Below, piece by piece: positions 1-5,833 of a stretch of 13,166 bases of DNA. Positions within the stretch are counted from its first letter, which is position 1; every line of letters begins with the position of its first letter. A model generated the notes under the pieces. The model did no database searches, had not been told where the DNA came from, and was given only the letters and a program-made list of their open reading frames with translations. Source of the stretch: Candidatus Peregrinibacteria bacterium CG10_big_fil_rev_8_21_14_0_10_49_16 (lineage in GTDB: Bacteria > Patescibacteriota > Gracilibacteria > Peribacterales > Peribacteraceae); the NCBI GenBank assembly GCA_002772605.1, contig PFDS01000018.1, forward strand, positions 1 through 13,166, read 5' to 3'. The position numbers were made by a program, and so were the translations under genes.

Positions 1-252
1 CAGGAAATACCAGAATGGGAAATGGATGAAAAGTCAATTGGCATGAAAAGGACATGGAAATTCAAGGACTTTAAAGAAGCTTTGACATTCGTCAACAGAG
101 TAGGGGAGTTGGCTGAAAGTGAAAATCATCATCCGGATATTTCTCTCCACAATTACCGTAAAGTCACGATCACTCTCTGGACCCATGTCATTAAAGGATT
201 ATCAGAAAACGATTTCATCATGGCTGCAAAAATCGATCAACTACAGAAGTAG
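1..252 (+). CDS. 4a-hydroxytetrahydrobiopterin (pterin-4a-carbinolamine) dehydratase, 3' part
   Basis: The reading frame is open from base 1 and stops with TAG at 250-252, so the start lies outside the window; about 83 codons are visible, most of a family of roughly 95-110 residues. The family dehydrates 4a-carbinolamine pterins to quinonoid dihydropterin. The visible hallmarks are the FKDFKEALTFVNRV stretch, the NHHPDI core with its paired histidines, a tyrosine followed by KVTITLWTH (third catalytic histidine), and GLSENDFIMAAKID at the end, all in the usual order. An ATG at 22-24 also lies in frame, but family-typical sequence (EIPEWEM, matching the usual W before the R-x-F-x-F element) continues upstream, so it is not the start. 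Many bacteria carry this gene without an aromatic amino-acid hydroxylase, so the physiological substrate is unclear. Cytosolic. Confidence 0.9.
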   Translation, partial: QEIPEWEMDEKSIGMKRTWKFKDFKEALTFVNRVGELAESENHHPDISLHNYRKVTITLWTHVIKGLSENDFIMAAKIDQLQK

Positions 253-333
253 CTGCGGCACGCTTGCAGCGACGGTCACGATGATGACCGAAAGCAAGAA
301 AACAAGGCCGAAGTTGCGCGTGTCACGAGACAT
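241..333 (-). CDS. possible 30-residue single-span membrane peptide
   Basis: An ATG at 331-333 opens a 30-codon frame ending with TAG at 241-243, overlapping the 3' end of the dehydratase gene by 12 bases. The peptide has a charged start (MSRDTR) followed by about 18 strongly hydrophobic residues (FGLVFLLSVIIVTVAASV), the look of a single transmembrane helix. I see no Shine-Dalgarno sequence and no convincing promoter immediately upstream. Hydrophobic stretches of this length arise by chance, so this is only a candidate. No family is recognised. Confidence 0.2.
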   Translation of the reverse strand: MSRDTRNFGLVFLLSVIIVTVAASVPQLLL

Positions 334-378
334 GGAACAGGGATAACGAGAGAAAGTGATTTCTGTTACACCAATGTC

Positions 379-420
379 ACCCTGAGCCTGTCCGTCCGGC
401 AGGCGGGCTTGTCGAAGGGT
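379..420 (+). repeat. palindromic repeat, long form (copy 1)
   Basis: The 34-base core at 383-416 begins TGAGCCTGTCCG and ends GGGCTTGTCGAA. It is flanked by ACCC on the left and GGGT on the right, which pair to close a hairpin. The same 34-base core occurs inverted at 5991-6024 with different but again self-complementary flanks, and a 13-base short form is at 8809-8821. This copy sits immediately after the stop codon of the small gene at 420-632 (-); the last repeat base is part of that TAA. It is intergenic, unlike the other two copies. Confidence 0.8.
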
Positions 421-632
421 TACGCAGATACAGGACGCAGGGTCACCGTACAGCCCAGAGACAGCAGGGTGTGGCGTACGCCTCGCACCGCGGGTGACAA
501 GTAGACGTGCACATTGCGCGTCTCCGGAACTGCAGAGACCCATTCCATGAGTGAATCTGTATTGGTGTTGTCAGAAACCTGTGACCAGTCGATTGTGACT
601 TTGGGCCGGTTCTGGTGCATGGATGTAAGCAC
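420..632 (-). CDS. probable small leaderless gene, 70 residues, unknown function
   Basis: A GTG at 630-632 opens a 70-codon frame ending with TAA at 420-422; an in-frame ATG follows four codons later (618-620). No family is recognised. The residue pattern suggests a compact alternating fold: a strand (KVTIDWSQV), a helix (DSLMEWVSAV), a strand (NVHVYLSP), a helix (VRGVRHTLLSLG) and a strand (CTVTLRPV). What raises it above a chance frame is the upstream DNA: TTGAAA, a 17-base spacer and TACACT, then six bases and the GTG, an arrangement that would start the transcript at the start codon. It lies on the same strand as the recombinase gene, 137 bases downstream of it. The dispersed palindromic repeat begins right at its stop codon. 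It could also be a decayed remnant of a larger domain. Confidence 0.4.
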   Translation of the reverse strand: MLTSMHQNRPKVTIDWSQVSDNTNTDSLMEWVSAVPETRNVHVYLSPAVRGVRHTLLSLGCTVTLRPVSA

Positions 633-638
633 GAGAGT

Positions 639-667
639 AGTGTACGCTCGTACACCCTATTTTTCAA
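639..667 (-). promoter_or_regulatory. predicted sigma70-type promoter for the small gene at 420-632
   Basis: On the minus strand TTGAAA (662-667) is followed by exactly 17 bases and TACACT (639-644). Six bases then lead to the GTG at 630-632. The -35 matches the consensus at five of six positions and the -10 at four of six. The expected transcription start coincides with the GTG, so the mRNA would be leaderless. Confidence 0.45.
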
Positions 668-769
668 GCAGAGTGGAATGCATGAAGAAGAAAAACATTG
701 TTGAATTAGTCTTCACACACACTATTGCTCTTACCGTACACACGACAATTTCCAAAATGAGAGAGGAGT

Positions 770-1720
770 CTACTTGCCATGAAACTGTTCATGGACTTTC
801 TTGAGCTGTGGATTGGTCACATGTGTGTAGATCTGCGTCGTGGAGAGATCCTTGTGACCTAAAAGCTCCTGAACAGAACGCAAATCTGCCCCATTGCGCA
901 GCAGGTCTGTGGCAAAGGAATGACGCAGCGTATGAGGCGATGGATCAGAGACAATCCCCGCCATGAGCGCATACTTCTTCACCAGCCGATACACGCTGTT
1001 ACCCGTGAGTCGAAAACCCTCCCCGGGAGGCATCGCCGTTGCTGCGCGATCCAGGTAGCCAATAAAAAGCGGCTCCAGGTGATCGATCCGCGCATCGAGA
1101 TACATGCGGATACGCTCTGCTGCACGCACTGAGAGAAAGACAATACGCACCTTTCCGCGCTTTCCGCGAACACTGATCTCCCGCGTCGTGAAATTGATAT
1201 CCTTGCGATTGAGAGAGCAGAGCTCCGCAAGACGCAGTCCCGTCGAAAAGAAGAGTTCTAAGATGGCCTGGTCACGCTTCCCTGTGCGCTGCGACGTATC
1301 CGGCTGCTCAAGCAGACGCTTCAGCTCATCCGTAAAGAGCACTTTCACCTTCCGTTGATCTTCCTTAAATCGCTTCACGCAGTCTGGCGGATAGACTTCA
1401 AGTTCTTCCTCTTGAGCCAAGTAACGAAGGAAGGCACGTAGAATCGTAATATGATGGTTCTTACTGCGAATGGAAAGCTCACGCCCGGATTTCGTGCGGT
1501 ATTCGTGCAAGTGCTGCTTGTAGGTTCGCACCGTTTCCTTAGAAAAATCCTTAGGGGCCTTTCCAGGGAAGAGGACCAGAAGGAGGTCGAGAGATTCACG
1601 GTAACTTTTGATCGTTAACGGAGATGTATTTTTTTCGGACTGGAGGAACGCAATGTACCTCTCAATTGCGTCCGCCAGTGGAGAGGAGGTGGTCTCGGTC
1701 TTCCTATGCACGGTATTCAA
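770..1720 (-). CDS. xer: tyrosine recombinase, XerC/XerD/XerA type
   Basis: This is a complete site-specific recombinase of 316 residues, the usual Xer size. The N-terminal SAM-like core-binding domain covers about residues 15-105 and the catalytic domain about 125-310. All catalytic residues are visible: R163 in FSTGLRLAEL, K187 in VRGKRGK, H263 and R266 in HTLRHSFAT, H289 in LGHKDLSTTQ, and the nucleophile Y298 in IYTHV. Such proteins resolve chromosome dimers at dif. No ATG exists between the preceding in-frame stop and this frame's conserved region; the likely starts are TTG at 1718-1720 or GTG at 1709-1711, and neither has a Shine-Dalgarno sequence. The start lies inside a perfect dif-like palindrome (1715-1742), so the enzyme may cover its own promoter. 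It follows the baseplate-J-like gene on the same strand after 53 bases. No second xer is in the window, so I cannot tell whether it acts alone. Confidence 0.93.
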   Translation of the reverse strand: MNTVHRKTETTSSPLADAIERYIAFLQSEKNTSPLTIKSYRESLDLLLVLFPGKAPKDFSKETVRTYKQHLHEYRTKSGRELSIRSKNHHITILRAFLRYLAQEEELEVYPPDCVKRFKEDQRKVKVLFTDELKRLLEQPDTSQRTGKRDQAILELFFSTGLRLAELCSLNRKDINFTTREISVRGKRGKVRIVFLSVRAAERIRMYLDARIDHLEPLFIGYLDRAATAMPPGEGFRLTGNSVYRLVKKYALMAGIVSDPSPHTLRHSFATDLLRNGADLRSVQELLGHKDLSTTQIYTHVTNPQLKKVHEQFHGK

Positions 1721-1742
1721 GATAATGCATTTTATCTTGAAT
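1715..1742 (+). promoter_or_regulatory. dif: putative dif site (Xer recombination site) on the xer start
   Basis: Two 11-base arms, ATTCAAGATAA (1715-1725) and TTATCTTGAAT (1732-1742), are perfect reverse complements around a 6-base centre, TGCATT. The symmetry extends one base further on each side (1714-1743). The 11-6-11 architecture with inner ATAA and TTAT ends is exactly that of bacterial dif. The right arm matches the E. coli XerD arm TTATGTTAAAT at 9 of 11 positions. The perfect dyad fits a site bound by one kind of recombinase. No U-run follows on either strand, so it is not an ordinary terminator; a repressor operator is the main alternative. A -10-like TAAAAT for xer (minus strand, 1729-1734) lies across the centre and the right arm. 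Confidence 0.6.
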
Positions 1743-1773
1743 AAGCAATTGACATGTCCATCTGCTTACAGCA

Positions 1774-3039
1774 TTACTGCGGCTCAATGGTTATATGTGA
1801 TGGGATCGCGGATAACGATGCTGACCATGGCGGCCAGAGAGTGATTTCTGTTTTTTGTACCTCCGGCATGTTACTCACAATGCGCAGTGCATCATCTTTC
1901 GATAAACCAATCACCTCTTCCCTCACCCGCTTCCCAAACTGCACTCCCAATGGCGAAAATGGATCGAGCACATACCGTTCTTTGCTGCTCAAGTCGACCG
2001 TAAGCTTAATCCATGATAAATCATCCTCATAGTCAATAACGTGTACTACAAGCCGATCCAGAGACAATGTATCCGCCAGAAGCTCTTTGCCCGGCTGCAC
2101 ATGGGATAGAAGTTCCTCTTGCAGAAGATCGAGAATCTCCTGTGCATCATACGCAAAAACCGTGTAGGTCATCTCCCCTTCAATGGGGATTGAGCGTACT
2201 TCCTCTCCAAGAAACTCTCTCGGCAATTGAAATTCCCCAAATGTCATACGTGTCAATTCATCGTAGTAGAGAATGTCAAAATGCTTTCCTTGGAAATGCG
2301 TGTTACGCAGCAAACGCTCTTCTTCCACGAGTTGTTTCGCCATGGCCAAAAGATCTTGCTGCAATACACGCTTCGCACTTTCCAAATCCTCCTCCTGCAA
2401 CACGGTTACATACGATGTCACGCCTCCTGTGCCCTCCGTGGCGTTTACCCCATATACCAACTTCTGCTCGGCAGGAGAAAGGCCAGGAATGGTCCATTTT
2501 AAGCCTGCAGGCACATTCCCCCTGTCGCCAATGATCTCCTGATACATATCAAGATCCTCGGCAACGGCAGCAACAGGTATGTGGGACTGTGATGGAACGA
2601 ACACTGCTTCCTGAGTACGGAATATGGCTCCGGCCTGATTCACAAATCTCGTCCCCTTACGGAGGGCATACTCCTCCGATGCATCATTGACAATACTCAT
2701 TGTAAGTGATGCAGATGTTCCGATGAACTTCTTACTGATGTGATCGAATGTCATCGCCTGATGCGCAGTAACTTCTATAGGAATGAGAGGCATCACACGC
2801 ACGCGCGGAGGCACCTCTGCGAGAGCTCCCGACTGTACGAGAAAAATGTTTGTCGTCTGGCTAATGGAATCTTCGCGCGGCCATACGCGAATCTCTGCCG
2901 AGGGCAACAAGTGAAATGTGACGAAGAGGAAGAGGAAAAAACTCAGTCCGCATAGGAAAAAGATGCGCAAACGCGGGATGGAGAGCTTTGTGACGCTCTG
3001 TAAGAGAGTGTTATTCGGTGTTGCGCCAGGTTCTTCCAA
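1774..3039 (-). CDS. membrane-anchored baseplate J/gp47-like protein
   Basis: This 421-residue protein has a short basic N-terminus, one transmembrane helix at about residues 25-46 (FFLCGLSFFLFLFVTFHLLP) and a long extracytoplasmic part. About residues 115-240 follow the baseplate-J pattern: LRKGTRF, an IFRT element, NVPAGLKWTIPGL, GTGG and a downstream EEDLESAKRVL. The C-terminal 60 residues (GLSKDDALRIVSNMPEV through WPPW) match a recurrent tail of this group. From what I know of CPR genomes, anchored proteins of this kind are widespread there and their job is not established; a contractile-injection or cell-surface role is speculation. The start is TTG at 3037-3039, 24 bases after the pgk stop and in the same frame as pgk; no ATG is available, and a run of eight T precedes it. 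It probably shares the pgk transcript. The stop is TAA at 1774-1776. Confidence 0.6.
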   Translation of the reverse strand: MEEPGATPNNTLLQSVTKLSIPRLRIFFLCGLSFFLFLFVTFHLLPSAEIRVWPREDSISQTTNIFLVQSGALAEVPPRVRVMPLIPIEVTAHQAMTFDHISKKFIGTSASLTMSIVNDASEEYALRKGTRFVNQAGAIFRTQEAVFVPSQSHIPVAAVAEDLDMYQEIIGDRGNVPAGLKWTIPGLSPAEQKLVYGVNATEGTGGVTSYVTVLQEEDLESAKRVLQQDLLAMAKQLVEEERLLRNTHFQGKHFDILYYDELTRMTFGEFQLPREFLGEEVRSIPIEGEMTYTVFAYDAQEILDLLQEELLSHVQPGKELLADTLSLDRLVVHVIDYEDDLSWIKLTVDLSSKERYVLDPFSPLGVQFGKRVREEVIGLSKDDALRIVSNMPEVQKTEITLWPPWSASLSAIPSHITIEPQ

Positions 3040-3063
3040 GAAAAAAAATGAGAAAGAAGTACC

Positions 3064-4233
3064 CTACTCCGCTTGCACCACAGTCTCCTGCAAAGCTTCC
3101 AATGCGGGAAGCGGCTTCCCGGCAAGAAATTCCAGCATCGCTCCTCCTCCTGTGCTCACGAACGTGTACGTATCCATCGGACATCCGTAGCGGTGATGAA
3201 AATCGATCGTATCGCCACCACCAACAACGGAGTACGCATCTGACTGCGCCAGTGCGGCAGCCACTGCACGAGAACCTTCTGCACACTCAGGACGCTCATA
3301 CATGCCGAGCGGACCATTCCAAATCACCGTACCCGCACCTTTGATATTCTCTGCATACTGTGAAGCTGTCTTTGGGCCAATATCAAATATTGCCTGCGCA
3401 TCAGCATGATCCTGCAGAGAAATGTCTGTCATGGTTCCCTCAGCGCTCTCCGAAACGATTGCATCAACAGGAAGGTGAATACTGGCTCCCTCCCCCCGCG
3501 CACTCTTTGTGAGAAGCGCACGAGCTGTTTCCAGGTACTCCTTATCATACAATGAGTTTCCGATATCCATTCCCTGTGCTGCAAGGAATGTATTGGCAAT
3601 ACCGCCTCCGGTAAGGATTGCATCCCCAATCGTCAGAAACCGTTCGATGACCGGAACCTTTGTTTCCATCTTGGCACCACTCACAATGAGAATGAGTGGG
3701 CGACGTGGATGATCGTTCACCATGGAAAGGTGCTGTACTTCCTGCTCTAGGGCCAGTCCCATGCAGGATGGAAGGAGTGTTGGCAGAACCACCATGCTTG
3801 CATGTGCACGGTGACAGTTCGGAAATGCGTCATTCACATAGACATCACCAAGAGCAGCGAGTTCGCGCGCAAAACTCACATCGTTTTTCTTCTCACGTGC
3901 ATCGAAACGCAGATTCTCCAGAAGAAGCACCTGTCCTGAAGACAGATCGTCTGCCTTGCCAAACTGTATAGGAACGCCGAGACGTTCTTCGAGTACGGGA
4001 ATAAGAGGCTTCTGGCTGAACTCTTCCTCATATCCTTCCCCCTTCGGCCGACCTTGATGCGCCAAAAGAATGAGTGCGCCACCTCTATCAAGAATAGCTT
4101 TCATAGTGGGAACCAGCGCGTCAATGCGTTCGGTATTCGTCACTGAGCCATGTTCGATGGGCACGTCGAAACCTGCGCGCAGCAAAACACGTTTTCCGGC
4201 AAGATCCATCTGATCTAATGTTCTATACTTCAT
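3064..4233 (-). CDS. pgk: phosphoglycerate kinase
   Basis: A full-length enzyme of 389 residues, slightly below the usual 390-420. It transfers phosphate between 1,3-bisphosphoglycerate and ADP in lower glycolysis, in the cytosol. Visible motifs in order: AHQGRPKG (58-65), LLLENLRF, YVNDAFPNCHRAHAS, SGAKMETKVPVIERFL, DAILTGGGIANTFLAAQG, WNGPLGMYE, VVGGGDTID and STGGGAMLEFLAGKPLPAL. The N-terminal substrate loop reads LRAGFDVP where most family members have VRVDFNVP, so the usual Asp and Asn are Gly and Asp; the glycine-rich nucleotide side is intact. The ATG at 4231-4233 is clear. A TATACT on the minus strand (4241-4246) ends seven bases before it, suggesting a leaderless mRNA. It heads a possible operon with the baseplate-J-like gene and is divergent from the WecA-like gene. 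gap, the preceding glycolytic step, lies about 8 kb away on the other strand. Confidence 0.96.
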   Translation of the reverse strand: MKYRTLDQMDLAGKRVLLRAGFDVPIEHGSVTNTERIDALVPTMKAILDRGGALILLAHQGRPKGEGYEEEFSQKPLIPVLEERLGVPIQFGKADDLSSGQVLLLENLRFDAREKKNDVSFARELAALGDVYVNDAFPNCHRAHASMVVLPTLLPSCMGLALEQEVQHLSMVNDHPRRPLILIVSGAKMETKVPVIERFLTIGDAILTGGGIANTFLAAQGMDIGNSLYDKEYLETARALLTKSARGEGASIHLPVDAIVSESAEGTMTDISLQDHADAQAIFDIGPKTASQYAENIKGAGTVIWNGPLGMYERPECAEGSRAVAAALAQSDAYSVVGGGDTIDFHHRYGCPMDTYTFVSTGGGAMLEFLAGKPLPALEALQETVVQAE

Positions 4234-4246
4234 GCATGCCAGTATA
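4224..4246. promoter_or_regulatory. overlapping divergent promoters for pgk (-) and the WecA-like gene (+)
   Basis: TATACT occurs on the plus strand at 4224-4229 and again, as its complement AGTATA, at 4241-4246, forming a dyad around CATGCATG. The plus hexamer is six bases before an ATG at 4236 and the minus hexamer is seven bases before the pgk ATG at 4233. Only two bases separate these start codons. The two predicted starts face into each other's footprint, so both polymerases could not bind at once. No good -35 is visible on either side. Confidence 0.4.
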
Positions 4247-5321
4247 CATGAGTCCCCTGTTCACTACTCCCCTGTTCGTGTTTCTTGTGTGCGTTGCACT
4301 CCATGTCTGTGCATGCACACTCTTTCCACGCATAGGGTTAGTTGACTCGCCAAATAAATATGGTCTAAAAAGAAAACCTATTCCATACCCTACCGGCTCT
4401 ATTGCCAGTATTGTCTTTTTGTGTTTCCTTCTCTTTACACAGGAATGGAACCAAAAAATCATAGGCATATGCAGCAGCATTGCCATCCTCCTCTTCGTGA
4501 CAGTGATTGATGATCGCAGACCGCTCTCTCCCCTCCTCCGCCTCGCCATACATATCTGCATTGGCGTGCTCCTCTTTCTCACAGGCACGGTTATTTACAC
4601 ACTGACAAACCCACTGGAATTCCTCTCACAAATTCCGTACATCCGTCTCGATCTTCTCGATATCACTCTCCCCTACTTTGGTACTCTCCCGCTCTTCAGT
4701 GGCATCTTCACTATCCTCTGGATCACATTCACCATCAACGCACTCAACTGGTTCGACGGCATCCCTGGACAAGTCAGCACACTCGCCACAATTGGTTTTC
4801 TCACTATCGGCTTCCTTTCGCTCAGCACACGTGTCAACCAACCACAGCTTGCGCTCCTCGCGTTCACGTTAACCGGCATCAGCATCGCGTGTCTTCTGTT
4901 CGACTTCCCTCCCCCACGCGTGCTCATGGGCGATACCGGGGCAATGTTCTTCGGACTGATGCTGGGCATTCTCACTATCTTCTCCGGTGGAAAAGTGGCT
5001 ACCGCTTTCCTTGTTCTCGGCGTTCCGCTCATCGATTGCATCCTCGTTGCGTTCAAACGCATTGTCGGAGGAAAACATCCATTTCAAGGAAGTCAAACAG
5101 GCGAACACCTCCACCATCTTCTCCTGGAAAAAGGTTGGTCTCCGCGACAAATTATCGCCCTCACAGCACTGCTGGGAACGGGATTTGGCAGTAGTGCACT
5201 TTTTTTGGCAACGCTTGAGAAATTTGCCGCTGCACTGCTATTTATAGGGATAATGCTCTTTCTCTCTGCTTACGCAAGAAACCATCGGAGCCCCGTTGAC
5301 GTTTCTCAGCGTAACGCGTAG
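4236..5321 (+). CDS. WecA/MraY-family polyprenyl-phosphate sugar-1-phosphate transferase
   Basis: A polytopic membrane enzyme of about 361 residues with roughly ten hydrophobic segments. The family moves a sugar-1-phosphate (often HexNAc-1-P) from UDP-sugar onto undecaprenyl phosphate at the inner face of the membrane, the first step of surface-glycan or peptidoglycan lipid assembly. Landmarks: LVDSPNKYGLKRKPIPYPTG near the N-terminus, VTVIDDR (Asp pair 92-93), NALNWFDG (N168, N171, D174), RVLMGDTGAMFFG (D233) and the GEHLHHLLLEKG histidine loop (291-294). The last resembles WecA/TagO rather than MraY; the sugar cannot be told. The frame is open back to an ATG at 4218 inside pgk; I prefer ATG 4236 because TATACT lies six bases upstream, with ATG 4248 as the alternative. 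No Shine-Dalgarno sequence is seen. bL9 starts 18 bases after the TAG stop. Confidence 0.88.
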   Translation: MPVYMSPLFTTPLFVFLVCVALHVCACTLFPRIGLVDSPNKYGLKRKPIPYPTGSIASIVFLCFLLFTQEWNQKIIGICSSIAILLFVTVIDDRRPLSPLLRLAIHICIGVLLFLTGTVIYTLTNPLEFLSQIPYIRLDLLDITLPYFGTLPLFSGIFTILWITFTINALNWFDGIPGQVSTLATIGFLTIGFLSLSTRVNQPQLALLAFTLTGISIACLLFDFPPPRVLMGDTGAMFFGLMLGILTIFSGGKVATAFLVLGVPLIDCILVAFKRIVGGKHPFQGSQTGEHLHHLLLEKGWSPRQIIALTALLGTGFGSSALFLATLEKFAAALLFIGIMLFLSAYARNHRSPVDVSQRNA

Positions 5322-5324
5322 GAT
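5296..5324 (+). promoter_or_regulatory. predicted promoter of rplI inside the end of the WecA-like gene
   Basis: TTGACG (5296-5301), a 17-base spacer and TAGGAT (5319-5324). The -10 contains the TAG stop codon of the preceding gene. The expected start near 5331 would leave a leader of about eight bases before ATG 5340. bL9 is therefore probably expressed separately from its upstream neighbour. Confidence 0.35.
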
Positions 5325-5339
5325 CCTTCCACTTTTGCT

Positions 5340-5825
5340 ATGGCAACTTCAACAAGCATGGAAGTCCTTCTCCTCCAGGATATACAGAATGTCGGCAAGA
5401 AAAACGACCTCCTTTCGGTGGGAGATGGCTACGCGCTTAATTTCCTGTTGCCAAGACGCAAAGCGATTGCTGCAACACCTGCTGTAAGAAAAGTCTATGC
5501 AGAAGCCATCAAAGCTCGACTGGAAGAGCGTGAAAAAGAGAAGGCTCTACAGGCAGGAAAGCTGACCGCACTGGCAGACATCACACTGTCCTTCAAGAAG
5601 AAGACAACGAAAACAGGAAAACTCTACGCAGCTATCTCTGAGAAAGTGATTGCTGATGCGCTCAAGAGCGAACACAAGCTCAACATTGCAGAAGATGCCA
5701 TCTCTACCACAGAACCAATTAAGACAACCGGCACGTTTGCCGCCACAGTAAAGCTGGGCAAGAATATGCAGAATGTGAAGATTATTGTAGAAGCAGTAGA
5801 ACATGAAGAAGCCGATCTTCTTTAG
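5340..5825 (+). CDS. rplI: 50S ribosomal protein bL9
   Basis: The large-subunit protein bL9, here 161 residues against about 149 in E. coli. The N-terminal RNA-binding domain is recognisable: MEVLLLQDIQNVGKKNDLLSVGDGYALNFLLPRRKAI aligns with the family's start and its V-x-x-GYxRNFLxPxxxA element. A charged connecting helix follows (about 45-75, RLEEREKEKALQAGK) and then the C-terminal domain with KTGKLYAAISEKVIADAL. Two starts are possible: ATG 5340 adds MATSTS, while ATG 5358 gives the family-typical N-terminus and 155 residues. Neither has a Shine-Dalgarno sequence. The last codons form one arm of a terminator hairpin, and the TAG overlaps the stop of the convergent gene. Some CPR lineages are reported to lack bL9, so its presence helps narrow the lineage. 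Confidence 0.92.
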   Translation: MATSTSMEVLLLQDIQNVGKKNDLLSVGDGYALNFLLPRRKAIAATPAVRKVYAEAIKARLEEREKEKALQAGKLTALADITLSFKKKTTKTGKLYAAISEKVIADALKSEHKLNIAEDAISTTEPIKTTGTFAATVKLGKNMQNVKIIVEAVEHEEADLL

Positions 5826-5833
5826 ATCGGCTT
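5809..5833 (+). terminator. terminator hairpin shared by converging rplI and CDP-alcohol transferase genes
   Basis: A perfect 10-base stem, AAGCCGATCT (5809-5818) with AGATCGGCTT (5824-5833), and a TCTTT loop, followed on the plus strand by TATTCTT. The left arm is the last sense codons of rplI. Its TAG stop (5823-5825) runs from the loop into the right arm. The right arm is the last sense codons of the opposing gene, whose TAA is at 5822-5824. Only the plus strand has a U-rich tail, so it should work better for rplI. Confidence 0.75.

Noticed and set aside
514..804. Plus-strand frame of 96 codons
   Set aside because: It runs into the 3' end of the recombinase gene and has no ribosome site, promoter or protein-like pattern; the opposite-strand frame at 420-632 has a promoter.
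1715..1742. Reading the palindrome as a terminator between the baseplate-J-like gene and xer
   Set aside because: The stem is AT-rich with no U-run after it on the minus strand, and it covers the xer start codon.
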